Source: Streptomyces cinerochromogenes
Lineage (GTDB): Bacteria > Actinomycetota > Actinomycetes > Streptomycetales > Streptomycetaceae
Reading direction: 5' to 3'
Length of the DNA: 64,000 nt
Assembly: GCF_014648635.1 (NCBI RefSeq)
Contig: NZ_BMRM01000006.1
Coordinates: forward strand, 124,001-188,000
In this document: one piece after another, positions 18,219 through 27,118 of the stretch
Layout of the letters: every line of letters starts with the position of its first letter
Position numbering within the stretch: the stretch's first letter is position 1
The notes under the pieces: model-generated
The model's database searches: none
Seen by the model: only the letters and a program-made list of their open reading frames with translations
What the model was told of the DNA's origin: nothing
Made by a program: the position numbers and the translations under genes

Positions 18219-19229
18219 GTGACCGTCGTCGGGCCGTTCGGGCTGAGCGTGCGGGACCAGGCTCTGGAAGCCGATGTCCAGGCCGGATTGGCGGCTGTCG
18301 AGGAAGGCTTGCTCGAAGCCACCAAGAGCGAGGTCCCGTTCATCACGGAGGCCGCGCAGCACCTCGTGCGGGCCGGAGGGAAGCGTTTCCGGCCACTCCT
18401 CGCGATGCTCGCCGCCCAGTTCGGCGACCCCTACGCGCCGGGCGTCGTGCCGTCGGCCGTGGTCGTGGAGCTGACCCACCTGGCCACGCTGTACCACGAC
18501 GACGTCATGGACGAGGCGGCCGTACGGCGCGGCGTGGACAGCGCCAACGCCCGCTGGGGCAACTCCGTCGCGGTCCTCACCGGCGACTTCCTCTTCGCCC
18601 GCGCCTCCCAGATCCTCGCCGACCTCGGCCCCGAGGCGGTCCGGGTGCAGGCCCTGGCGTTCGAACGGCTGGTCACCGGTCAGATCCTGGAGACCGCGGG
18701 TCCCTCGGACGGCCGCGACCCGGTCGAGCACTACCTGGACGTGCTCGGCGGCAAGACGGGCTCCCTGGTGGCGGTCTCGTGCCGGTTCGGCGCGATGATG
18801 TCCGGCGCCGGCGAGCGGGTCGTCGACGTGCTCACCCAGTACGGCGAACGGCTCGGGGTCGCCTTCCAGCTCGCCGACGACGTCCTGGACATCGCCTCCG
18901 ACTCCCACGAGTCCGGCAAGACCCCGGGCACCGACCTGCGCGAGGGCATCGCGACCCTGCCCGTGCTCCGGCTGCGCGAGCGGGCCGCCCGGCTGGGCCT
19001 GCCCGAGGACATCGCGCTGTGCGAGCTGCTCGACTCCGACCTCAGCGACGACGCCCGGCACGCCGAGGCGCTGGCCGCGCTGCGCGCGCACCCCGCGCTG
19101 GAGCAGGCCCGCCGGGACACCGTCCGGTACGCGGAGGAGGCGCGGGCCGCGCTGGCCCCGCTGCCCGAGTGCGACTCCAAGGCGGCCCTGACGGAGCTGT
19201 GCGACGCGGTCGTGCACCGCGCCGGCTGA
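18219..19229 (+). CDS. Polyprenyl diphosphate synthase (trans-isoprenyl synthetase)
   Basis: A 336-aa enzyme that extends allylic diphosphates with isopentenyl diphosphate. Both aspartate-rich motifs are present: LYHDDVMDEAAVRRG (first DDxxD, about residue 88-92) and FQLADDVLDIASDS (second, about 220-224), plus GGKRFRP near residue 53 and GKTGSL near 175. The sequence resembles long-chain (heptaprenyl or nonaprenyl type) synthases that make menaquinone side chains, fitting the neighbouring respiratory genes; exact chain length cannot be read. The GTG at 18219 follows AGGAGACCCCTC. Confidence 0.93.
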   Translation: MTVVGPFGLSVRDQALEADVQAGLAAVEEGLLEATKSEVPFITEAAQHLVRAGGKRFRPLLAMLAAQFGDPYAPGVVPSAVVVELTHLATLYHDDVMDEAAVRRGVDSANARWGNSVAVLTGDFLFARASQILADLGPEAVRVQALAFERLVTGQILETAGPSDGRDPVEHYLDVLGGKTGSLVAVSCRFGAMMSGAGERVVDVLTQYGERLGVAFQLADDVLDIASDSHESGKTPGTDLREGIATLPVLRLRERAARLGLPEDIALCELLDSDLSDDARHAEALAALRAHPALEQARRDTVRYAEEARAALAPLPECDSKAALTELCDAVVHRAG

Positions 19230-19484
19230 CCGGCCGGCCACTCGTACGGGCGACGGCGTCCCGCGCGACCCCTACGGGTCGGGTGGAGACTCCGGCGCCG
19301 TGTGTCATACCGCAGGTGGACCCGGAGTTGGCTCCGTGGGCTGACGCTTCCTCACGGCCGATTTGGTCAGATGGACACCACGGAAATCACCACTCCTCAC
19401 CGATTCGGGTGAGAATGGCGGCTCAGGGTGGACCAGCGGACCAGCGTGAGGACAGCCGCCGCCGACGACGGAGGTAAGGCACAC

Positions 19485-20732
19485 ATGGCACCGTACGAAT
19501 CCGACGACGCAGTGGACGCCGCGCAGGACGAGACCCCGCGCTCCGGCCGGCGCAAGGCCGCCCGGTACGCCGTTCCGGTGGCCGTGGTGGGGGTGGCGGC
19601 GGCCACGATCGGGCTGGTCCCGGCGCTCGCCGACTCCGGGGACCCCGACCTGCCGAAGATCAGCGCGCAGCAGCTCATCGAGAAGATCGCCAAGTCGGAC
19701 GTGCAGCAGCTGTCCGGCACCGTGAAGGTCAGCACCGACCTCGGCCTGCCCGACCTCGGCGGCCTGGAGGACGGCCTGCTCTCCGGCGCGGGCGGGGGCG
19801 GCTCCGGCGACGGCTCCTCGGCCGACCCGCAGGCCAAGCTCACCGAGCTGGTCTCCGGCACGCACACCCTGCGCGTCGCCGCCGACGGCCCGGACCGGCA
19901 GAAGCTCTCCCTGCTGGAGCGCGGCGCCGAGTACAGCCTGATCCACGACGGCAAGGACGTCTGGGGCTACGACAGCAAGAGCAACGAGGCCTACCACTCC
20001 ACCGCGGCCGGCTCCGGCAAGGACCACCGGTCCGAGCCGCCGGCCACGCCCAAGGACTTCGCCGACGAGGCCCTGAAGGCGGTGGACGACACCACGTCCG
20101 TCACCGTCGACGGCACCGCGCAGGTCGCCGGGCGTGACGCCTACAAGCTGCTGATCCAGCCCCGGCAGTCCGGCACCACCGTCGGCGCGATCAGCATCGC
20201 CGTGGACGCGAAGACGGGCATGCCGCTGAAGTTCACGCTGACCCCGAAGAGCGGCGGCGCCGCCGTGCTCGACGCGGGCTTCACCCAGGTCTCCTTCGCC
20301 AGGCCGGCCGCCTCCACCTTCGACTTCACCCCGCCCAAGGGCGCGAAGGTCACCGAGGAGAAGGACGAGGCCGAGGCGCGCGGGCACGCTCCGAAGCACG
20401 GCGACGCCCCGACGCACGGCCGAGCCCCGAAGCACGGCGAGGACTTCGCCGAGGGCCTGAAGGGCACGGGCGGCCCGACGGTCATAGGCAAGGGCTGGAC
20501 CTCGGTGGTGACCGTCGACACCGGCGCCAAGGGCGGCCTGCCGACCGGTTCCCAGGGCGGTGACCTCGGCGGCTTCCTCGGTTCGCTCGGCGAGCAGGTC
20601 GACGGGAAGTTCGGCAAGGGCACGGTGTTCTCCACCCGCCTGGTCAACGCCCTGATCACCGACGACGGCAAGGTCTACGCCGGCGCGGTCACCAAGGACG
20701 CCCTGGTGAAGGCGGCCGACGCGGCGAAGTGA
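19485..20732 (+). CDS. LolA-like membrane-anchored/secreted protein
   Basis: A 415-aa protein with an N-terminal anchor or signal segment (AVPVAVVGVAAATIGLVPALA, residues about 30-50). An extracytoplasmic LolA/DUF2092-type beta fold follows: QQLIEKIAKSDVQQLSGTVKV, SLLERGAEYSLIHDGKDVWGYDSKSNEAYH, and SIAVDAKTGMPLKFTL. Residues about 303-320 form a His-rich repeat (HAPKHGDAPTHGRAPKHG), unusual in this family. GGAGG precedes the ATG at 19485. The following ABC exporter genes are tightly linked, so it may be a lipid or lipoprotein handling partner of that exporter (inference). Confidence 0.82.
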   Translation: MAPYESDDAVDAAQDETPRSGRRKAARYAVPVAVVGVAAATIGLVPALADSGDPDLPKISAQQLIEKIAKSDVQQLSGTVKVSTDLGLPDLGGLEDGLLSGAGGGGSGDGSSADPQAKLTELVSGTHTLRVAADGPDRQKLSLLERGAEYSLIHDGKDVWGYDSKSNEAYHSTAAGSGKDHRSEPPATPKDFADEALKAVDDTTSVTVDGTAQVAGRDAYKLLIQPRQSGTTVGAISIAVDAKTGMPLKFTLTPKSGGAAVLDAGFTQVSFARPAASTFDFTPPKGAKVTEEKDEAEARGHAPKHGDAPTHGRAPKHGEDFAEGLKGTGGPTVIGKGWTSVVTVDTGAKGGLPTGSQGGDLGGFLGSLGEQVDGKFGKGTVFSTRLVNALITDDGKVYAGAVTKDALVKAADAAK

Positions 20733-20773
20733 CCCGTCGGGCACGAGGCATCGGACACATCGAGGGGGAGCCG

Positions 20774-21748
20774 ATGGACGCACCGTCCGCCGCGCGGCCG
20801 GGCCAGGGGGACGTGCCGGCGAGCGTGATCGCCACGCGCGGCCTCACCAAGCGCTACCGCGGTGGGCAGCTCGCCGTGGACGGTCTCGACCTGACCGTCC
20901 CGGCGGGCAGCGTCTTCGGCTTCCTCGGCCCCAACGGCTCGGGCAAGACCACCACCATCCGGATGCTGATGGGCCTGATCGAGCCGACCGCGGGCACCGC
21001 CCGCGTGCTGGGCCGGCCCATGCCCCGCTCGGCGCGCACGGTCCTCCCGCAGGTCGGGGCCCTCATCGAGGGCCCCGCCCTGTACGGCTTCCTGTCCGGC
21101 CGGGACAACCTGTTGCGCTACGACGCCGCCGACCCGACCGCCGACCCCCGCACCCGGCGCGCCCGCGTCGCCGCGGCACTGGACCGGGTCGGCCTCGCGG
21201 CCGCCGCGGGCAAGAAGGCGAAGGCGTACTCGCTGGGCATGAAGCAGCGCCTGGGGCTGGCCGCAGCACTGCTCCAGCCACGCAGACTGCTCGTCCTGGA
21301 CGAACCCACCAACGGCCTCGACCCGCAGGGCATGCGCGAGATACGCACCCTGATCAGGGAACTGGCCGCCGACGGCACGACCGTGTTCCTCTCCTCCCAC
21401 CTCCTGGACGAGATCGAGCAGGTGTGCACCCACGCGGCGGTCATGGCCCAGGGCCGGCTCGTCACCCAGGGCGCGGTGGCGGACCTCGCGGCCGGGGCGC
21501 GCGGCCGGCTGGTCGTGAGCACCCCGGACGGGGCGGAGACGGCCCGCGTACTGAAGGAACTGGGCGTCGGGGACGTGAGCGCCGACGGCGACCGGGTCAC
21601 CGGCGAACCGCCCGAGCGGGACCTCGCCGAGGTGACCGCGGCCCTGGTCACCGCGGGTGTCCGGGTCCGGGGACTGACGGTCGAACGCGCCTCGTTGGAG
21701 GACGCGTTCGTGGCACTGACGGGGGAGGGCTTCGATGTCGCGGGCTGA
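20774..21748 (+). CDS. ABC exporter ATP-binding protein
   Basis: A 324-aa ATPase of the DrrA/CcmA-type exporter group. Walker A FLGPNGSGKTTTIRML (about residue 54-66), signature YSLGMKQRLGLAAALL, Walker B RLLVLDEPTNGLDPQG, H-loop VFLSSHLLDEIEQV, and a C-terminal DUF4162-like region. The ATG at 20774 has GAGGGGGAG upstream; a GTG at 20729 overlapping the previous stop would give 15 more residues and cannot be excluded. It overlaps the permease gene by 14 bp. Confidence 0.92.
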   Translation: MDAPSAARPGQGDVPASVIATRGLTKRYRGGQLAVDGLDLTVPAGSVFGFLGPNGSGKTTTIRMLMGLIEPTAGTARVLGRPMPRSARTVLPQVGALIEGPALYGFLSGRDNLLRYDAADPTADPRTRRARVAAALDRVGLAAAAGKKAKAYSLGMKQRLGLAAALLQPRRLLVLDEPTNGLDPQGMREIRTLIRELAADGTTVFLSSHLLDEIEQVCTHAAVMAQGRLVTQGAVADLAAGARGRLVVSTPDGAETARVLKELGVGDVSADGDRVTGEPPERDLAEVTAALVTAGVRVRGLTVERASLEDAFVALTGEGFDVAG

Positions 21749-22619
21749 CGTGCTGGAGGCGGACACCGGGCGCCGGACGAACCCCCTGTGGTCCCTGGGA
21801 CTGCTGCGCAGCGAGTTGGTCACCACCGTCCGCCGCTGGCGGACCCTTGCCCTGCTCGGGGTGCTGGCCGCGGTGCCGGTCCTGGTCGGGATCGCGGTCC
21901 GGATCGAGACACGGGGCGGCGGATCGGCCGGCGGCGGGAGCGGCGAGGGCCCGGCGTTCATCACGCAGATCACCAACAACGGGCTGTTCCTGGTGTTCAC
22001 CGCGCTCGCCGCGACCCTGCCGTTCTTCCTGCCGATGGCCGTCGGCGTCGTCGCGGGCGACGCGATCGCCGGGGAGGCGGGCGCGGGCACCCTGCGCTAT
22101 CTGCTGGTCGCCCCGGCCGGCCGCACCCGGCTGCTGCTCACCAAGTACGCGACCGTGCTGGCCTTCTGCCTGCTGGCCACGCTCGTCGTCGCCGTCTCCG
22201 CGCTGATCGTCGGGGCGCTGCTCTTCCCGATGGGGGAGCTGACGACGATCTCCGGCACCCGGATCAGCTTCGCCGAGGGACTCGGCCGGGCCCTGCTGAT
22301 CGCGCTGGTCGTCGCCGCCTCACTGGTCGGCGTGGCGGCCCTCGGCCTGTTCGTGTCGACCCTCACCAACAGCGGCATAGCCGCGATGGCGACCACCGTC
22401 GGTCTGGTCATCACCGTGCAGATCGTCGACCAGATACCCCAGCTGCACGCGTTGCAGCCCTACCTCTTCTCGCACTACTGGCTGTCCTTCGCCGACCTGA
22501 TGCGCGACCCCGTCTACTGGGACGACCTGGTGCGCAACCTCGGCCTCCAGGGGCTGTACGCGGTGGTGTTCGGCTCGGCCGCCTGGGCGCGGTTCACGGC
22601 GAAGGACATCAGCGCCTAG
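21735..22619 (+). CDS. ABC exporter permease (ABC-2 type)
   Basis: A 294-aa membrane protein with six predicted helices (TLALLGVLAAVPVLVGIAV, FFLPMAVGVVAGDAIAGEAG, YATVLAFCLLATLVVAVSAL, LLIALVVAASLVGVAALGLF, AMATTVGLVITVQIV, LYAVVFGSAAWARF). GTLRYLLVAPAGRTRLLLTKY is the ABC-2 cytoplasmic loop signature. It pairs with the upstream ATPase. Its stop overlaps the stop of the convergent oxidoreductase gene (shared CTAG). Confidence 0.9.
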   Translation: MSRADVLEADTGRRTNPLWSLGLLRSELVTTVRRWRTLALLGVLAAVPVLVGIAVRIETRGGGSAGGGSGEGPAFITQITNNGLFLVFTALAATLPFFLPMAVGVVAGDAIAGEAGAGTLRYLLVAPAGRTRLLLTKYATVLAFCLLATLVVAVSALIVGALLFPMGELTTISGTRISFAEGLGRALLIALVVAASLVGVAALGLFVSTLTNSGIAAMATTVGLVITVQIVDQIPQLHALQPYLFSHYWLSFADLMRDPVYWDDLVRNLGLQGLYAVVFGSAAWARFTAKDISA

Positions 22620-23233
22620 ACCTGGACGCCGACAGCGTCCCGGACGCCGTCGGTCTCGTGGGGAAAGCGCGCGAGAGGCGTCTCCTGTGCGAAGAACGTC
22701 TTCGCGCGCGCCAGCGCCGCCGTGTCCTTGCGTACGTCACCGGGCGCGCTGCCGTTGCCGAGCAGGACCCCGCCGAAGCGCATCCCCAGGTAGGCGGCCG
22801 AGTTGTTGAGCGTGCCGACGTACGGGTCCGCGACCGACGGCTCGTGGTCGGCCAGTGCGGCGACGCCCCAGAGGGTGCGGCCGGCCATCGTCGCCTTGAA
22901 GTCGACGCCCGGGGTGCGCAGCCAGGCCGACCAGTAGTCCAGGTAGCGCTTGGTGAGGCTGGACACCGAGTACCAGTACAGCGGCGAGGCGATCACGATG
23001 TCGGTCGCGGCGAGGGTGGCGTCCAGCAGCAGGCCGACCGGGGTGCCCGCGGACGGCCGTACGTGGTCCTCGTCGTGGCGCAGGTCCGCGAAGTCGGGCA
23101 GCGGGTGTTCGGCGAGGCGGATCCAGCGCTGCTCGACGCCGGTGGGCAGCTGGGCGGCGGCCTCGCGGGCCAGCAGCTCGGTGTTGCCGTCCTGGCGGGC
23201 GCTGCCCAGGACGAAGAGGAAGCGGCGGCTCAT
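22616..23233 (-). CDS. NAD(P)H-dependent flavodoxin-fold oxidoreductase
   Basis: A 205-aa FMN-binding flavodoxin-like protein (FMN_red/NADPH-quinone reductase group). The phosphate loop GSARQDGNTELLA (about residues 9-21) and the isoalloxazine-contact segment SPLYWYSVSSLTKRYLDYWS (about 90-110) are clear. The ATG at 23233 follows GGGGGAC. Convergent with the ABC exporter and divergent from the TPR gene. Likely role: quinone or other soluble electron-acceptor reduction; substrate not readable. Confidence 0.88.
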   Translation of the reverse strand: MSRRFLFVLGSARQDGNTELLAREAAAQLPTGVEQRWIRLAEHPLPDFADLRHDEDHVRPSAGTPVGLLLDATLAATDIVIASPLYWYSVSSLTKRYLDYWSAWLRTPGVDFKATMAGRTLWGVAALADHEPSVADPYVGTLNNSAAYLGMRFGGVLLGNGSAPGDVRKDTAALARAKTFFAQETPLARFPHETDGVRDAVGVQV

Positions 23234-23427
23234 GGGTCCCCCAGGTGCGTCGTGTCGTACCCCGAATAAAGGCATGTGCATTTTATGCATACGCAAGAAA
23301 ATCTGGCCAGGGTGCGGCTGGTGCGAGGCTGTGACGTCGCGGTGACGCGGAAGCCGGGGGGAAGGCGACACACTGGTGGGCAGGACGCGTACGACCGGAT
23401 CGCGACGCCGGAGGAGTGAGGACACCG

Positions 23428-24513
23428 ATGGCCCGACTCAGCTTCGAGAAGAAGCGTGCGGAGCAGCCCGTGGAGTATCCGGCGACGGTGCCCGTCAGGG
23501 TCTTCGGCCCGGGATACGCGACGGTGGGCGGGACGTCGGTCGTGGCGGCGGCGGGTGAGGAGATCCAGCAGGCCGTGCTGAACCACCTCCAGCGCCTGGC
23601 GATCAGCCTCGGCGCCCCCATACTGGCCACGGTCCAGGACGACCAGGCGGGCTGTGTCGTGCCGCTGGAGGTCTCGACGGACGGCTCCAGCCGGATGACG
23701 GGCGAGCCGGAGCGGGTGCCCGCCGCGCCCGCCCCGGGGCCGGCGGCCGTGCCGCCGGGCACCGTGCAGGTGCCGACCGGCCGGTTCGGACCGGCGCCCG
23801 TGATGAGCGAGGCCGCGGTCGCCGCCGCACCGGCCGGGCCGGCCGTCCCCGTCGCCCCCGTCCAACCGGAGCCCCTCGTCGCCGTACAGCAGGAACCCCT
23901 CATCGCTGTACCGGCGGAGCCGCTCGTCGCCGTACTGGAGGAGCCCGCCGCACCGGTCACGACCGCCACCCCCACTCCGCCTCGCGGATTCGACGCGGTG
24001 GCCGAAGAGGTGCTCGGGGACGGGCCGCTGACCGAGACGGCCGAGGGCGCGGAACTGCTCACCGAGCCGATGAGCCGTATCAACGAGGCCGTACGGGCGG
24101 GCCGTATCGACGCGGCGGCGGAGCTGGCCGACCGGACCCTCACCGAGGCGTCCGCCGTGCTCGGCGAGTACCACGCCGAGGTGCTGCACCTGCGCGAACT
24201 GCGCGCCTACATCGCCTACCTGGCCGACGACCCGGTCCGCGCCTTCCGGCTGTCCCTGGACCTCGCCCGGCTGCGCCGCCAGGCACGGGACGGGGAGGCC
24301 GCCTACGGCAACGTGCAGAGCGCGGCCACCGCCTGGCGGGCGGTGCGCGACCCGGAGGAGGGCCTGCGGCTGGGCCGCGACCTGATCGACCTGTGGACCG
24401 ACCTCACCGCCGAGCCGGGCCCCGCCGCGGACGACCCGCGCCCGCTGGAGTACGCCCGCGCCCGCATGGTCCGCCTCACCGACCGCGCGGCGAAGGCGGC
24501 GGCCCAGGCGTGA
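23428..24513 (+). CDS. Tetratricopeptide-like protein with proline-rich repeat linker
   Basis: A 361-aa protein without a recognised catalytic motif. Residues 1-85 are a conserved globular N-terminus (VPVRVFGPGYATVGGTSVV). Residues about 90-190 are a Pro/Ala/Val linker with the unit EPLVAV/EPLIAV repeated (about 150-175). Residues 205-361 are helical and TPR-like (IDAAAELADRTLTEASAVLG, HAEVLHLRELRAYIAYLADD, AYGNVQSAATAWRAV). No signal peptide or membrane segment is seen. The ATG at 23428 is preceded by GGAGGAG. Such proteins are common and uncharacterised in Streptomyces. Confidence 0.8.
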   Translation: MARLSFEKKRAEQPVEYPATVPVRVFGPGYATVGGTSVVAAAGEEIQQAVLNHLQRLAISLGAPILATVQDDQAGCVVPLEVSTDGSSRMTGEPERVPAAPAPGPAAVPPGTVQVPTGRFGPAPVMSEAAVAAAPAGPAVPVAPVQPEPLVAVQQEPLIAVPAEPLVAVLEEPAAPVTTATPTPPRGFDAVAEEVLGDGPLTETAEGAELLTEPMSRINEAVRAGRIDAAAELADRTLTEASAVLGEYHAEVLHLRELRAYIAYLADDPVRAFRLSLDLARLRRQARDGEAAYGNVQSAATAWRAVRDPEEGLRLGRDLIDLWTDLTAEPGPAADDPRPLEYARARMVRLTDRAAKAAAQA

Positions 24514-24557
24514 CCGGCGCCGCCCGCGCCCGGGCCGCCTGACGCACGGACCGCCGG

Positions 24558-25025
24558 CTACTGCACGCAGAACTCGTTGCCCTCCGGATCCGCCATCAGG
24601 ACCCACTGGCCCGCGGGTTCGCTCACCTCGCGCAGGACTCGGGCGCCCAGCGCCTGAAGGCGTGTCACCTCGTCCGCGCGCCGCTCCGGCCCGGTGTGGA
24701 GGTCGAGGTGGAGCCGGTTCTTCACCGTCTTCGGCTCCGGTACCCGCTGGAACAGCAGCCGCCGTCCGAGCCCGGTGCCGGTCTCGGGGTCGTACGGGTC
24801 GTCGGGGTGGCGTACGGCGACCAGGTCACGGAAGGCGGGCCGGCCGTGGTACTCGACGGTGGCCTCCCCGGACAGCGCGCCGAGGGACAGCAGTCGTTCG
24901 ACGAGGGCGCTGTTGTCCTCGGCGGTGTAGTGCAGGGCCGCGGCCCAGAAGTCGGCCTGGGCGTGCGGGTCGGCCGCGTCGATGACGATCTTCCAGTGCA
25001 GCGGGGCGGGCGCCTGTGTGGTCAT
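24558..25025 (-). CDS. VOC-family (glyoxalase/bleomycin-resistance fold) protein
   Basis: A 155-aa protein of the vicinal-oxygen-chelate fold, with paired beta-alpha-beta-beta-beta modules: HWKIVIDAADPHAQADFWAAAL at the start, NRLHLDLHTGPER in the middle and WVLMADPEGNEFCVQ at the end. The terminal DPEGNEFC is a hallmark of this family in Streptomyces. The ATG at 25025 follows GGGAG; a GTG at 25034 is possible. Substrate unknown. Confidence 0.9.
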   Translation of the reverse strand: MTTQAPAPLHWKIVIDAADPHAQADFWAAALHYTAEDNSALVERLLSLGALSGEATVEYHGRPAFRDLVAVRHPDDPYDPETGTGLGRRLLFQRVPEPKTVKNRLHLDLHTGPERRADEVTRLQALGARVLREVSEPAGQWVLMADPEGNEFCVQ

Positions 25026-25095
25026 GGCTCCCACTTATAGCCGGGGCCCTCGGCGGAGGGGGCCCTTCCACGCGCCCAGGCGCGGTCGCGGGCCC

Positions 25096-26052
25096 TCAGG
25101 CGTCCGCCGGAGCCGATGCCGGGGAGTCGGCCGTGCGGGCCGCCGGTACGGAGAAACGCTCCGGCCGCCGTGCGAAGCGCAGTGCGTCGCCCGTGAGCAG
25201 GAGCAGTGCCAGCCAGACCAGGGCGAACCCGGCCCACCGCTCGGCGGGCATGGACTCGTGGAAGTAGAGGACACCGAGCAGGAACTGGAAGATCGGGGCC
25301 AGGTACTGGAGCAGGCCCAGCGTGGACAGCGGCACGCGGATCGCCGCCGCGCCGAAGCAGACCAGAGGCAGCGCGGTGACGACGCCGGTGGAGACGAGCA
25401 GGGCGGCGTGTCCGCTGCCGTGGCCCAGGAACGTGGCGTCGCCGTGGGCGGTCAGCCACAGCAGATAGCCGAGCGCCGGCAGGAACTGGATCGCGGTCTC
25501 GGCGGCCAGCGACTCGACACCGCCGAGGGCGACCTTCTTCTTCACCAGCCCGTAGGTGGCGAAGGAGAAGGCGAGGCACAGCGAGATCCACGGCGGGCGG
25601 CCGAAGCCGACGGTCAGCACGACGACGGCGGCGAAGCCGATCGCGACCGCCGCCCACTGCACGCGCCGCAGTCGCTCCTTCAGGAGCAGCACGCCCATCG
25701 CGATGGTGACCAGCGGGTTGATGAAGTAGCCGAGCGAGGCCTCGACCACGTGGCCGGAGTTCACGGCCCAGATGTAGATGCCCCAGTTCACGGTGATGAC
25801 GCCGGCCGCCACGGCGACCAGACCGAGCCGCCGGGGCTGGCGCAGCAGCTCTCCGGCCCAGGCCCAGCGCCGTACGAAGAGCAGTGCGACGGCGACGACC
25901 ACCAGGGACCACACCATCCGGTTGGCCAGGATCTCCACCGCGCCGGCGGGTTTGAGCAGCGGCCAGAACAGGGGGACCAGTCCCCACATCCCATAGGCGG
26001 CGAAGCCGTTCAGCAGGCCTATTCGGTGCTCAGCCTCGGACGTCCCGGCCAC
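25096..26052 (-). CDS. rarD: EamA/RarD-family transporter
   Basis: A 318-aa inner-membrane protein with ten helices in two EamA halves. RarD-specific landmarks are GLLNGFAAYGMWGLVPLFW at the start, NWGIYIWAVNSGHVVEASLG (about 90-110) and ASLGYFINPLVTIAMGVLLL followed by KERL. Named after a chloramphenicol-sensitivity gene, its true substrate is unknown. The GTG at 26052 is preceded by GGAGGAGAGG. Confidence 0.9.
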   Translation of the reverse strand: MAGTSEAEHRIGLLNGFAAYGMWGLVPLFWPLLKPAGAVEILANRMVWSLVVVAVALLFVRRWAWAGELLRQPRRLGLVAVAAGVITVNWGIYIWAVNSGHVVEASLGYFINPLVTIAMGVLLLKERLRRVQWAAVAIGFAAVVVLTVGFGRPPWISLCLAFSFATYGLVKKKVALGGVESLAAETAIQFLPALGYLLWLTAHGDATFLGHGSGHAALLVSTGVVTALPLVCFGAAAIRVPLSTLGLLQYLAPIFQFLLGVLYFHESMPAERWAGFALVWLALLLLTGDALRFARRPERFSVPAARTADSPASAPADA

Positions 26053-26116
26053 GGCCTCTCCTCCTTGCCCGCGCGTCCTCCCTGGACGTGCGAGAACGAA
26101 GGTAACGCCGGAGCTT

Positions 26117-26160
26117 CCCGGCTGTCATGCCCGTATCGCCACACGGTCATGACAGCCGGG
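26117..26160. terminator. Long hairpin downstream of the quinone oxidoreductase gene
   Basis: CCCGGCTGTCATG (26117-26129) pairs perfectly with CATGACAGCCGGG (26148-26160), and the loop contains an inner CCGT/ACGG pair. It lies 14 bp past the stop of the minus-strand gene, so it is a good terminator candidate although no T-run follows. Confidence 0.7.
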
Positions 26161-26173
26161 CCGGACGCCGGTG

Positions 26174-27028
26174 TCAGCCCTTCAGCGCGGCCGTGACCGC
26201 CTCGGCCAGCGGCGTCGTCGGGCGGCCGATCAGCCGGGACAGATCGCCGGAGGAGACGACCAGCTCGCCCTTCTCGATCGAGGCGTCCACGCCGGCCAGC
26301 ACCCCGGCCAGCGGTGCGGGCAGCCCCGCGCCGGTCAGGATGCCGGTGAGGGCCTCCACCGAGACCGGGTTGTAGACGATCTCCCTGCCGGTCTGCCGGC
26401 TCAGCTCGGCCGCGTACTCGGCGAAGCTCCACGCCTCGTCGCCGCCCAGCTCGTACGTCGTGTTCTCGTGCGCCTCGCCGGTCAGCACCGCGACCGCGGC
26501 GGCGGCGTAGTCGGCGCGGGAGGCCGAGGAGACCCGGCCGTCACCGGCGGCCTGGACGACGGCGCCGTGCTCCAGGACCGGCGCCAGGTTCTCCGTGTAG
26601 TTCTCGTGGTACCAGCCGTTGCGCAGCAGGCTGTACGGCAGGCCGGACGCGAGCAGCACCTGCTCGGTGGCCCGGTGGTCGTCCGCCAGCGCGGCCGTCA
26701 GACTGCCGGGTGCGCTGGTGTAGGCGAGCAGGGCCACACCGGCCGCCTTGGCCGCCTCGATGACGACCGTGTGCTGTCCGACCCGGCCCTTGTCGAACTC
26801 GTTGCCGGAGATCAGCAGGACCTTGTCGCCGGCGGCGAACAGGCCGTCGAAGGTCTCGGGCGCGTTGTAGTCGGCGACCGCCAGCCGCACTCCGCGGGCG
26901 GCGAGGTCGGCGGCCTTCGCCTCGTCGCGCACGACGGCGGTGATCCGGTCCGCGGGGACCTTCTCCAGCAGCTGCTCCACGACGAGGCGGCCGAGGTGTC
27001 CGGTGGCTCCGGTGACGACGATGCTCAT
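26174..27028 (-). CDS. NmrA-like NAD(P)H:quinone oxidoreductase (QorB type)
   Basis: A 284-aa atypical short-chain dehydrogenase. The Rossmann motif is VTGATGHLGRLV (residues 5-16), and the NmrA/QorB signature LLAYTSAPGS (about 100) and LRNGWYHENY (about 135) follow. No catalytic Tyr-x3-Lys is seen, typical of the family. GGAGAC precedes the ATG at 27028. It is divergently transcribed from an HxlR regulator across a 90-bp gap holding an inverted repeat, the usual arrangement for a redox- or electrophile-inducible quinone reductase. Confidence 0.92.
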   Translation of the reverse strand: MSIVVTGATGHLGRLVVEQLLEKVPADRITAVVRDEAKAADLAARGVRLAVADYNAPETFDGLFAAGDKVLLISGNEFDKGRVGQHTVVIEAAKAAGVALLAYTSAPGSLTAALADDHRATEQVLLASGLPYSLLRNGWYHENYTENLAPVLEHGAVVQAAGDGRVSSASRADYAAAAVAVLTGEAHENTTYELGGDEAWSFAEYAAELSRQTGREIVYNPVSVEALTGILTGAGLPAPLAGVLAGVDASIEKGELVVSSGDLSRLIGRPTTPLAEAVTAALKG

Positions 27029-27091
27029 GAGGGGGTCTCCTTCTCGGGTGCGTCTGCCACTGACCCTAGAAGGGGCGCTAACTAAACGAAA

Positions 27092-27114
27092 GTACCCACT
27101 TTGAAGTAAGGTAC
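27092..27114. promoter_or_regulatory. Candidate HxlR operator
   Basis: GTACC (27092-27096) and GGTAC (27110-27114) flank ACTT (27098-27101) and AAGT (27104-27107), an imperfect inverted repeat. It lies between the divergent hxlR and quinone-reductase genes and overlaps TAAGGT (27107-27112), a -10 element 6 nt before the hxlR GTG. Confidence 0.6.
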
Positions 27115-27118
27115 GGTC

